This document shows, piece by piece, positions 14,551-21,420 of a DNA stretch of 21,659 bases. The stretch covers positions 1-21,659 of the forward strand of contig JBEVVS010000097.1 in NCBI GenBank assembly GCA_040507005.1. Direction: 5' to 3'. The notes below the pieces were generated by a model. That model saw nothing but the letters and a program-made list of their open reading frames with translations, did no database searches and was not told the DNA's origin. The position numbers and the translations under genes are program-made. Origin of the DNA: Thiodiazotropha sp040507005 (GTDB lineage Bacteria; Pseudomonadota; Gammaproteobacteria; Chromatiales; Chromatiaceae). Numbering within the stretch: the stretch's first letter is position 1; each line of letters begins with the position of its first letter.

Positions 14551-14567
14551 TCAGGTCTCTAACCTGA
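14551..14567. repeat. Intergenic hairpin between two minus-strand genes
   Basis: TCAGGT (14551-14556) and ACCTGA (14562-14567) are perfect complements around a 5-base loop. It lies in the 74-base gap after the small repeat protein gene. No T-run follows on either strand, so it is more likely an RNA processing or stabilising stem than a terminator. Confidence 0.35.
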
Positions 14568-14584
14568 TTCTACCGAAAGCGTGA

Positions 14585-14857
14585 TCATGCGCTACGAAAC
14601 AGGTCGAAAAACTTGGATAAGAATCCCTTTTTAGCCGTATTCACCTGTCGTGCTTGTGCCGTTGCTGTAGAACGCGTGGCTTGCGATCTTGCTGCCGGGC
14701 TTGGACGAACAGAAGGATGGTTGCTCAGACTCATTGCATGCCGATGCAGGATCGAATCCGTAGGTGGAGTCTGAAGCCACATGTGACGCTTCATCTCGAC
14801 AGTCGCTTCGAAGTGGCGTTTGAGGATGGAATCCTCTGGATGTTTTGTGTGATACAT
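14585..14857 (-). CDS. Small protein with a repeated DSIL-RH motif
   Basis: From ATG 14857 this is 90 residues. AGGAGG stands 8 bases upstream of this ATG; the longer reading from 14875 would place that site inside the gene, so 14857 is the start. The N-terminal half has a tandem motif, PEDSILKRHF then PTDSILHRHA, about 28 residues apart, joined by a helix-like, His- and Lys-rich stretch. The middle is low-complexity Ser/Ala/Thr/Arg, and the end is a basic amphipathic helix, KKGFLSKFFDLFRSA. There is no signal peptide, so it is probably cytoplasmic, unlike its operon neighbours. I do not recognise the family. The C-terminal helix could bind membrane or protein. Confidence 0.65.
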   Translation of the reverse strand: MYHTKHPEDSILKRHFEATVEMKRHMWLQTPPTDSILHRHAMSLSNHPSVRPSPAARSQATRSTATAQARQVNTAKKGFLSKFFDLFRSA

Positions 14858-14953
14858 GGTTTGCTCCTCCTGCATCTTGATTGGTCATAAGACGCTTTTT
14901 ATGTGTTTACAAATTCCCACAGAACGCGCTTGGTTAGCCATGCCATCCTGTTA

Positions 14954-15949
14954 TTACGATCCGCCAGCCACGAATACACCAAAGGCCCGCGGACTTTCAC
15001 CAGTCGGGATCTGCTTGATGATTTCCAGGTTCTCAGCATCGAGCACGACCAGTTCATTGTCAAACCAATTGGCAATGTAGATTCGGTTATGGCTTGGGTC
15101 AGCAATGATACCTTCAGGAAATTCACCGATATCCAAGCGACGAATCTCCCTCAATTCAACGGAATCTATGACAGACAGTGTATTCTCATGCTGATTGGTA
15201 ACGAAAACCCGCTTGTTATCCGGCGTGACCGCGACACCGTAGGGGGTGCTGCCGACGGGAATCGTGGTGATGACCGAGAGACTCTGCAGATCGATGACAC
15301 TCAGGTCATTGCTTGCAACATTGGCGATATAGAGTCGCCGGTCATCGGGGCCCAAGCGGATGCCGAAGGGTCGATTGCCTACCGCTATGCGTTTTGTAAC
15401 GCGATTGCTCTGAGTATCGACGACTGAGACCATATTGTCGTCTCTATCCGCAACATAGAGGGTTTTGCCATCCTTGCTCACCTCCAGTCCAGATGGCGAA
15501 TCGCCCACTGCAATGGTTGTCAGGATCCTGAGATCGGAGGCATCGAGTACATACACCAGGTCCTCGTACCAGTCGGCAACATAAACCCGACGATCATCGG
15601 GACTCAGGGCAATCCCCAGCGGACCTTTTCCAACGGTTTTATGGGTCAGTGCCTTAAAGGCCACACCATCGAGCAGATAGACATCACGGCTTTCAGGATT
15701 AGAGACATAGATACGACTGCCGTTGCTGGATACAGCGACACCGGCCGGTTTGGATCCGACCTTGATGGTTGCGGTGGTGCTTAGATCTGCCAAATCAATT
15801 ACAGAGACGGAGTCATCACCCTGATTGGTGACGAAGGCAAAGGGTGCAGCGCTTACCATCATACTGCCGCTATAGATGTAGAGCACAAGCAGCAGATAGA
15901 TCGACCTGTAACCCAAGCTCATGCAAATTGTCTCTGTTGTGTTTTTCAT
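14954..15949 (-). CDS. YVTN-type beta-propeller repeat protein, secreted
   Basis: From ATG 15949 this is 331 residues: a signal peptide (about 1-34) followed by about seven blades of the YVTN kind. Blade landmarks recur about every 42 residues: FVTNQGDDSVSVIDL, IYVSNPESRDVYLLD, VYVADWYEDLVYVLD, LYVADRDDNMVSVVD, LYIANVASNDLSVIDL, VFVTNQHENTLSVID and IYIANWFDNELVVLD, most with a PxGIxxSPD-like turn. Such propellers bind partners or cofactors, and relatives accompany PQQ dehydrogenases; no catalytic residues are obvious. The gene follows the MxaD-like gene by 13 bases. An upstream in-frame start at 16006 would overlap that gene. ATG 15922 has a modest AGAG site and is an alternative. A second propeller is encoded in the divergent operon at 18235-19236. 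Confidence 0.88.
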   Translation of the reverse strand: MKNTTETICMSLGYRSIYLLLVLYIYSGSMMVSAAPFAFVTNQGDDSVSVIDLADLSTTATIKVGSKPAGVAVSSNGSRIYVSNPESRDVYLLDGVAFKALTHKTVGKGPLGIALSPDDRRVYVADWYEDLVYVLDASDLRILTTIAVGDSPSGLEVSKDGKTLYVADRDDNMVSVVDTQSNRVTKRIAVGNRPFGIRLGPDDRRLYIANVASNDLSVIDLQSLSVITTIPVGSTPYGVAVTPDNKRVFVTNQHENTLSVIDSVELREIRRLDIGEFPEGIIADPSHNRIYIANWFDNELVVLDAENLEIIKQIPTGESPRAFGVFVAGGS

Positions 15950-15962
15950 GGTCGGATTTTGA

Positions 15963-16502
15963 TCATGAGCCCTTTTCAAGCAATTTCTTGAGGTTGGCCA
16001 GACCACTCTCGTAAACCCCTTTCACGGCATCTTTGGCGGCCTGATCACTCAGTTCAGGTGGCGGTTCATTGTTGGGATAACCACGATAGAAGGCACCCTT
16101 CCAGGTAACCAGGCTTGCTCCATTCTCAGCAGGTTTGACGCTAAACCAGGATGAGTAGTTGGTAACAGGCAATACCTTAACGTCTACGGATTCTATTCGA
16201 TAGAAAAAGGAGTATTTTTCAGGGTCGTATTTCTCCAGCTTTTCATGAATCTGGCCGCCATTGCCAAGGGTCAATATACGGGTTGAGCCGATGGCATTGC
16301 CCCCATCACCTTCGGTTTTTGCCACAGCTGGATGCCAACTCATATCATTAAAATTCTTGACCAAATCCCAAACCGCCTGCGGTGGCGCCGAGATCTGTTG
16401 CTTCACTATCATCTTTTGCCGGGTCGGGCCATGGGCCTGGGTAATAGCGCTGAACAGCAACAGTGTGCACAGGGCGGAAAGGAGTACGATATTTTTCTTC
16501 AC
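15963..16502 (-). CDS. MxaD-like SRPBCC-family periplasmic protein
   Basis: A 179-residue protein with a signal peptide (about 1-23, ending AITQA) and an SRPBCC (START-like) domain: ISAPPQAVWDLVKNFNDMSW at about 37-56, with a C-terminal helix (about 152-178). The mature start HGPTRQK and the NDMSWHPAV segment resemble MxaD of methanol dehydrogenase clusters. In Methylobacterium, MxaD helps electron transfer between methanol dehydrogenase and its cytochrome. The likely role here is support of a PQQ alcohol or methanol dehydrogenase in the periplasm. Start is GTG 16502 with AGAGGT 8 bases upstream. It is the first gene of the minus-strand operon and faces the control region shared with the ABC operon. 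A generic polyketide-cyclase-like lipid carrier is the alternative. Confidence 0.83.
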   Translation of the reverse strand: MKKNIVLLSALCTLLLFSAITQAHGPTRQKMIVKQQISAPPQAVWDLVKNFNDMSWHPAVAKTEGDGGNAIGSTRILTLGNGGQIHEKLEKYDPEKYSFFYRIESVDVKVLPVTNYSSWFSVKPAENGASLVTWKGAFYRGYPNNEPPPELSDQAAKDAVKGVYESGLANLKKLLEKGS

Positions 16503-16925
16503 TAGCTTTTACCTCTAAATGGGTTTTGTACTGACCTGATTAATCCTGACGGTCGGTTGTATCCCAAGGAGCAATAATCGTGCCCGATCAATTGGGAAAA
16601 ACTCCTTAAGTCTGTCGAAAGCAGTGTCAACTTTTTTGTTCGCCCGGAACCGCACGAAGTATGTGGATAAAACCTATTATCTGGCTAGTGTAAATTAGAC
16701 TAAGATGAGATGAAGGCGGGCGGTGCTGGCATGCCTAGCCAAAGCTCTTTGCAAGAGACCCGTATTGATACAGTGTGTCACCAATGACACTGATTGATTC
16801 AATTAAATTGGCCGATGGCCCGTTTTTGAGCCCGTATCATGGATGGATGGCCCCCTGTTCCGTGGTATGGAACTTGCAAAATTACACCCTGAACATAACT
16901 TCTAAAGCCTAATATTGGAGCTGTT
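16503..16925. promoter_or_regulatory. Shared control region of two divergent quinoprotein operons
   Basis: About 420 non-coding bases separate the MxaD-like gene (-) from the ABC binding-protein gene (+), so promoters for both must lie here. I see a perfect stem GTGTCA-CCAA-TGACAC at 16775-16790 and an 8-base palindrome GGCATGCC near 16729. A minus-strand TTGACA (16630-16625) lacks a good -10 at the proper distance, which would suit an activator-dependent promoter. No -24/-12 match was found on either strand. No small ORF with a ribosome binding site is evident. Confidence 0.5.
16775..16790. repeat. Perfect dyad in the divergent control region
   Basis: GTGTCA (16775-16780) and TGACAC (16785-16790) flank a CCAA loop. 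The position, between two divergent operons and away from either start codon, suits an operator for a two-component or LysR-type regulator. A hairpin role is less likely because no T-run follows. Only the symmetry is seen. Confidence 0.35.
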
Positions 16926-18152
16926 TTGAGTAGATTGGACCCTCACTATAAGAATAAGCCGTTGTGTAAAATTCCTGTTGTCCTCTTGCTCCTTTTCAGC
17001 GGGTTGTTTGCCTACGGCATCAGCTCAAGTGCGGCCAATCTCGAAATATCGATTGCCCTGCTGGGCATGGATGAGGAGAAGCACATACCTCTGTCCCTGT
17101 TGCAACCGGTCATCGACGACAGCGGCCTGGCTGGGGCCGAGCAGGGGATTAGCGACAACAACACCACCGGGCAATTTACCGGACAGTCTTTTAAGCTCGA
17201 GGCTGTAAGGGTGAAAGCCGATCAGAGTTCAAGTCAGGCTTTTCTGGATTTGTATGCGAGTGGTACCCGACTGTTCCTGCTCAATCTGCCCCTCGACAAG
17301 CTGAAGGAAGTAGCAGATATGCCCGAGGCGAAGCAGAGCCTGCTCTTCAATATCGGTGCCATGGATGATGAATTGCGAACCCACATCTGCTACCCGAACC
17401 TACTGCACACTATCCCCAGCCGGGCCATGTTGGCCGATGCCTTGGCCCAGTATCTGACATGGAAGCGCTGGAACGAATGGTTTCTTGTGGTGGGCCGACA
17501 TCCCCCTGACAAGGCCTTTGCGAAAGCCCTGCAACGTGCAGCAAAACGATATGGCCACAAGATTGTCGAACAGAAACAGTGGACCTTTGAACCCGGCGCC
17601 AGGCGTACCGACTCAGGACACACCAGAGAGCAGGAAGAGGTGAATGCCTTTAGTCAGGTTGGCGATTATGACATTCTGATCGTGGCCGATGAGCAAGATG
17701 AGTTCGGTGAGTTTTTGAGTTATCGAACCTATCTTCCACGCCCGGTGGGCGGTACCCAGGGACTCTCCCCGGCGGCCTGGAGTGGCGTCCACGAACAGTG
17801 GGGAGCGACCCAATTTCAACGTCGCTTCCGCGAAAAGAATCAGCGCTGGATGAGCGATCGTGACTACTCGGCCTGGTTGGCTGTACGCAGCATCGGTGAG
17901 GCCTCGACACGTTCCGCAAGTAACCAAGCGGAAAAGCTGAAGGGTTTTATCCTAAGTAGTGATTTTAATCTGGCTGCTTTTAAGGGCAGGCCGGTTACCT
18001 ACCGGGAATGGAATGGGCAGTTACGCCAACCGTTGCTGATCTCTTCGCCACGGCTGACCATATCTGTTTCACCCCAGAAAGGATTTTTGCACCAGTTTTC
18101 CACCCTGGATACCCTGGGTTACGATCGTGCGGAAAGTCAATGTGGCAAGTAG
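16926..18152 (+). CDS. ABC substrate-binding protein, PQQ alcohol dehydrogenase system
   Basis: A 408-residue periplasmic protein with an N-terminal signal (about 1-36: PVVLLLLFSGLFAYG, then SSSAAN) and a two-lobed type I periplasmic binding fold, as in branched-chain amino acid receptors. Features include the early LEISIALLGMDEEKH strand, GAMDDELRTHICYPNLLHTI before the first hinge, WNEWFLVVGRHPPDKAFAKA and the late STRSASNQAEKLKGFILSSD. It matches the binding proteins encoded with the ABC transporter of PQQ-dependent alcohol dehydrogenase clusters. The ligand is unknown. Translation starts at TTG 16926, with GGAG at 16917-16920. It heads the operon with a propeller, ATPase and permease; the next gene starts after 82 bases. 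Confidence 0.87.
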   Translation: MSRLDPHYKNKPLCKIPVVLLLLFSGLFAYGISSSAANLEISIALLGMDEEKHIPLSLLQPVIDDSGLAGAEQGISDNNTTGQFTGQSFKLEAVRVKADQSSSQAFLDLYASGTRLFLLNLPLDKLKEVADMPEAKQSLLFNIGAMDDELRTHICYPNLLHTIPSRAMLADALAQYLTWKRWNEWFLVVGRHPPDKAFAKALQRAAKRYGHKIVEQKQWTFEPGARRTDSGHTREQEEVNAFSQVGDYDILIVADEQDEFGEFLSYRTYLPRPVGGTQGLSPAAWSGVHEQWGATQFQRRFREKNQRWMSDRDYSAWLAVRSIGEASTRSASNQAEKLKGFILSSDFNLAAFKGRPVTYREWNGQLRQPLLISSPRLTISVSPQKGFLHQFSTLDTLGYDRAESQCGK

Positions 18153-18234
18153 CTCCGAGCATGCTTGACCTAGAGTAATCGCTGTCGGTCTGGTTAGTAT
18201 AAATAAGCGGTAAAAAAACGCAGGAGTGTTAAAC

Positions 18235-19236
18235 ATGTTTCACCCAACATTTCGCTGTCGCCACGGCCTCAGTCCTGGATTCTATCTGCTGGCTTGGATT
18301 CTCTGCATGACAGTGAGCGGCGGAGCTCAGGCCTATACAGTCTATGTGAGCAGTGAGAAGGACAACAGTATCACGATAATCGATGGCGAGAGTCTGAAGG
18401 TCCTGGAAACGGTACCGGTGGGGGAGCGTCCTCGGGGTATTGCCCTCAGCAAGGATGGCAAGACCCTGTATGTCTGTACCAGTGATGCGGATCATATCGA
18501 AGTACTCGATCTGGAGACACGCAAGGTCACCCATATCCTGCCATCCGGTCCGGACCCGGAACTGCTGGTACTGGGTCCCAATGGTAAATACCTCTATGCC
18601 GCCAACGAAGACGACAACATGGTGACCATGGTGGATATTCAGAAACGCCAGAAGGTGACGGAGATCCAGGTCGGGGTGGAGCCGGAGGGGATGGGCATCA
18701 GTCCGGATGGCAAGTGGCTGGTGAATACCTCAGAAACCACCAACATGGCCCACTTTATCAATCTCGATACCCTGAAGGTGGAAGACCAGGTGCTGGTGGA
18801 CCAGCGCCCCCGGGTCGCTCAGTTCACCAATGATGGCAAACAGGTGTGGGTCTCGTCGGAGATCGGCGGCACGGTGAGTGTGATCGATACCACGAGCCGC
18901 AAGATCATAAAGAAAATCGGTTTCAAAATCCCGGGCATTCACAAGGAGTCCATCCAGCCTGTGGGGATCAGGATCAGTAAAGACGGCAAACTGGCATTTA
19001 TCGCCCTGGGGCCGGCTGCCCGGGTAGCGGTAGTCGATACCGCCACCTTTGAGGTGGATAAGTACCTGCTGGTGGGTCAACGGGTTTGGAATCTCGACTT
19101 CTCTCCCGACGAAAAGCGCATCTTTACCACCAACGGGGTGAGTAACGATGTCTCGGTGATCGATGTGGATCGGCTGAAGGTCAAGAAATCGATCAAGGTA
19201 GGACGTCTGCCCTGGGGGGTTGTGGTCCGTCCATGA
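18235..19236 (+). CDS. YVTN beta-propeller protein of the PQQ-associated ABC operon
   Basis: A 333-residue secreted propeller with a signal peptide (about 1-34, ending SGGAQA). Repeating blades include VYVSSEKDNSITIIDGES, LYVCTSDADHIEVLDLE, LYAANEDDNMVTMVDIQ, VWVSSEIGGTVSVIDT and FTTNGVSNDVSVIDVD, with PxGIALSKDGK-type turns. It belongs to the propeller family that sits beside the ABC transporter in PQQ alcohol dehydrogenase clusters and may act as a periplasmic adaptor for the binding protein or the dehydrogenase; no enzyme activity is known to me. ATG 18235 is chosen because AGGAG (18222-18226) stands 8 bases upstream; a GTG at 18226 overlaps that site. The stop overlaps the ATPase start by 4 bases, so translation is coupled. 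Confidence 0.88.
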   Translation: MFHPTFRCRHGLSPGFYLLAWILCMTVSGGAQAYTVYVSSEKDNSITIIDGESLKVLETVPVGERPRGIALSKDGKTLYVCTSDADHIEVLDLETRKVTHILPSGPDPELLVLGPNGKYLYAANEDDNMVTMVDIQKRQKVTEIQVGVEPEGMGISPDGKWLVNTSETTNMAHFINLDTLKVEDQVLVDQRPRVAQFTNDGKQVWVSSEIGGTVSVIDTTSRKIIKKIGFKIPGIHKESIQPVGIRISKDGKLAFIALGPAARVAVVDTATFEVDKYLLVGQRVWNLDFSPDEKRIFTTNGVSNDVSVIDVDRLKVKKSIKVGRLPWGVVVRP

Positions 19237-19970
19237 GCGCAGCCGCTCTCGCATTGAAAGCTGTCAGCTTCTCCTACACCAAACGCCAGGTGTTGGACGA
19301 TGTCAGTTTTACCCTGGAGCCAGGTGAATTTTGTGTACTGCTGGGTATCAATGGCGCTGGCAAGACCACCCTTTTTTCTCTAATCACCCGCCTCTTCGTC
19401 AGTCGAGGTGGATCCATCGATATCTACGGTTACGATCTACAAAGCCAGACCCGCAAGGCCTTGGCTCAGCTGGGTGTGGTGTTTCAGCAACCCACACTCG
19501 ATCTGGATCTGACTTTGATGCAAAACCTTCGCTATCACTGTGCCTTACAGGGACTGAACGCGGGCGAGTTGGAAAAGCGCATGCAGACCGTGTTGGATGA
19601 AATTGAGCTGGGAGACCGGGCCGATGAGAAGGTTAGGGCGTTGAGTGGGGGGCAACGCCGTCGTGTGGAACTGGTCAGGGCCCTGCTGCATCAACCAAGG
19701 CTGTTGTTGGCTGACGAACCCACTGTCGGTCTCGACATTCATAGCCGCCAGGCGATTCTGCAGCAGGTGCGGGCACGCTGTCGAGAGGAGGGTATAGGTG
19801 TGCTGTGGGCCACCCACCTGGTTGACGAGGTCGAAGCTGAAGATCGCCTGGTTGTGCTCCACGACGGCAGGGTGCTGGCCCATGGCAGTGCCCGCCAGAT
19901 CATGCAAGAGACCGGAACGGATAGCGTGAAACAGGCCTTCAACCACCTGACACGAAGTGAAGCGTCATGA
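19233..19970 (+). CDS. ABC transporter ATP-binding protein, PQQ alcohol dehydrogenase system
   Basis: A 245-residue ATPase with all motifs intact: Walker A GINGAGKTT (38-46), Q-loop FQQPTLD (Gln85), signature LSGGQRRRVELVRALL (137-152), Walker B LLLADEPTVGLD (157-168) and the switch His in WATHLVDEVE (His195). Sequence and partner place it with ABC-2 (drug/Nod/polysaccharide exporter) ATPases. It overlaps the propeller gene and the permease gene by 4 bases each (ATGA at both ends). It powers the permease encoded next. Its family is typical of PQQ alcohol dehydrogenase clusters; the transported molecule is unknown. Confidence 0.93.
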   Translation: MSAAALALKAVSFSYTKRQVLDDVSFTLEPGEFCVLLGINGAGKTTLFSLITRLFVSRGGSIDIYGYDLQSQTRKALAQLGVVFQQPTLDLDLTLMQNLRYHCALQGLNAGELEKRMQTVLDEIELGDRADEKVRALSGGQRRRVELVRALLHQPRLLLADEPTVGLDIHSRQAILQQVRARCREEGIGVLWATHLVDEVEAEDRLVVLHDGRVLAHGSARQIMQETGTDSVKQAFNHLTRSEAS

Positions 19971-20773
19971 GTTTCGTGCAGTATTTCGGTTGTCTGCTGG
20001 GCATCACGATGCGCGAATCGTTGCGGTTTCTGCATCAACGGGAGCGCTTCTTCGGCGCCCTGGTCCGCCCGCTGGTGTGGTTGTTTATCTTTGCTGCCGG
20101 TTTTCGGTCTGTACTGGGAGTCTCCATTATTCCACCCTATGAGACCTACATCCTCTACGAGGAGTATATCGTGCCCGGACTTGCAGCGATGATCCTACTC
20201 TTCAGCGGTATGCAGAGTTCACTCTCCATGGTGTATGACCGGGAGATGGGGAGTATGCGGATGCTCATGGTCAGTCCCTTTCCCCGTTGGTATCTGCTGC
20301 TGAGTAAGTTGATTGCCGGCACCCTGGTCGCAATTGCCCAGGTCTATCTCTTCTTGGCCATTGCCTGGTTTTGGGATGTGCAGCCGCCACTGATGGGTTA
20401 TCTGCTGGCATTTCCGGCCCTTTTCCTGTCGGGGCTGATGCTTGGGGCCCTGGGCCTATTGCTCTCATCAGCCATCAAGCAATTGGAGAATTTCGCCGGG
20501 GTGATGAATTTTGTCATTTTCCCCATGTTTTTTGCTTCGTCCGCACTCTATCCCCTATGGCGCATCAAGGATTCCAGTGTTCTTTTGTTTGAGATCTGTC
20601 GTTTCAATCCCTTCACCCATGCCGTGGAGTTGATCCGGTTTTCCTTATATCAACAAATCAGCTGGATTGCTTTGTTTGCTGTTGTAGGCTCTCTGCTGCT
20701 GTTCCTTGGGGGTGCGTTGTATGGTTACGATCCGGCTCGCGGACTGATGACACGTAAACAGGGTGGAGGTTAA
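19967..20773 (+). CDS. ABC-2 type permease, PQQ alcohol dehydrogenase system
   Basis: A 268-residue inner-membrane protein of ordinary ABC-2 permease length, with about six membrane segments, for example VRPLVWLFIFAAGFRSVLGV, LAGTLVAIAQVYLFLAIAW-like stretches, the Leu/Gly-rich segment near 150-165, and WIALFAVVGSLLLFLGGALY near the end. The motif VYDREMGSMRMLMVSPFPRW (about 89-108) is the conserved coupling region of this superfamily. It resembles PedC-type permeases of alcohol catabolism clusters. Family knowledge points to export, although a binding protein is present in the same operon. GTGGAGGT near its end serves the next gene, whose ATG lies 2 bases after this stop. Confidence 0.92.
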   Translation: MSFVQYFGCLLGITMRESLRFLHQRERFFGALVRPLVWLFIFAAGFRSVLGVSIIPPYETYILYEEYIVPGLAAMILLFSGMQSSLSMVYDREMGSMRMLMVSPFPRWYLLLSKLIAGTLVAIAQVYLFLAIAWFWDVQPPLMGYLLAFPALFLSGLMLGALGLLLSSAIKQLENFAGVMNFVIFPMFFASSALYPLWRIKDSSVLLFEICRFNPFTHAVELIRFSLYQQISWIALFAVVGSLLLFLGGALYGYDPARGLMTRKQGGG

Positions 20774-20775
20774 CA

Positions 20776-21408
20776 ATGGTGTTATTGAAGATGAAGAGGA
20801 TAGCTTGCTTTGTTTGGCTGATTACCGGTTGCAGTCTGGCACAGGCCCTGGTGGCAGAAGATCGTCCTCCCGACTGGCCCTGTGAACAGGTTCTGAGAAA
20901 TGAAGTGCCTGCCGCCGTGGTATGGGCAGGGCCCTCCATAGACGGATTGGGAGATGCCTGGGAAAAGGACAAGGAGGTGAAACGACTGGTGGAGCAGTTC
21001 GCCTCTCCCTATTATGATCTGGATGCCGCCGATGCGGTCCTTGCCGATTTCTCCTCGAAACAGGATCCGTCTCAGAAGGATCACAAGCTTACCTTGCTGT
21101 TTGCGGGTGTGATTCAAACACTGAATGAAGATCGTAAGAAAAAACTCAACGGTATTATGCGCTATGCGCGGGGACAAGCGGCGCGTGCCAATAAGCTAAG
21201 TGAGGAGCTCGATGAAATGGTGCAGCTGCAGGAAGATCCTTCACCAGCGGCCCAAGAGCGCTTGGCGTTGATGGAGAATGAGATGGAGATCAAGCAGCGT
21301 ATGTTCGATGAACGTGAAGACTTCATTCAACATCTCTGCACTCGCCCGATTGTTGTTGAAGAAAGACTGGGTGTCTTGGCTCGGAGTATTGCTTACTACC
21401 TGGATTGA
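20776..21408 (+). CDS. Secreted protein of unknown function at the end of the ABC operon
   Basis: A 210-residue protein with a signal peptide (about 1-27: FVWLITGCSLAQALVA). The mature part opens with PPDWPCEQVLRNEVPAAVVW and then is almost wholly alpha-helical, with a heptad-like charged region (about 130-185) and a second cysteine in HLCTRPIVVEERL. The two mature cysteines could form a disulfide. I have seen similar proteins beside PQQ alcohol dehydrogenase ABC genes, but none with a function I can name. TGGAGGT precedes ATG 20776, and the gene starts 2 bases after the permease stop, so it belongs to the same operon. A start at the sixth codon is also possible. It is probably a periplasmic accessory or assembly factor. 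Confidence 0.78.
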   Translation: MVLLKMKRIACFVWLITGCSLAQALVAEDRPPDWPCEQVLRNEVPAAVVWAGPSIDGLGDAWEKDKEVKRLVEQFASPYYDLDAADAVLADFSSKQDPSQKDHKLTLLFAGVIQTLNEDRKKKLNGIMRYARGQAARANKLSEELDEMVQLQEDPSPAAQERLALMENEMEIKQRMFDEREDFIQHLCTRPIVVEERLGVLARSIAYYLD

Positions 21409-21420
21409 TGCCTGATAAAC

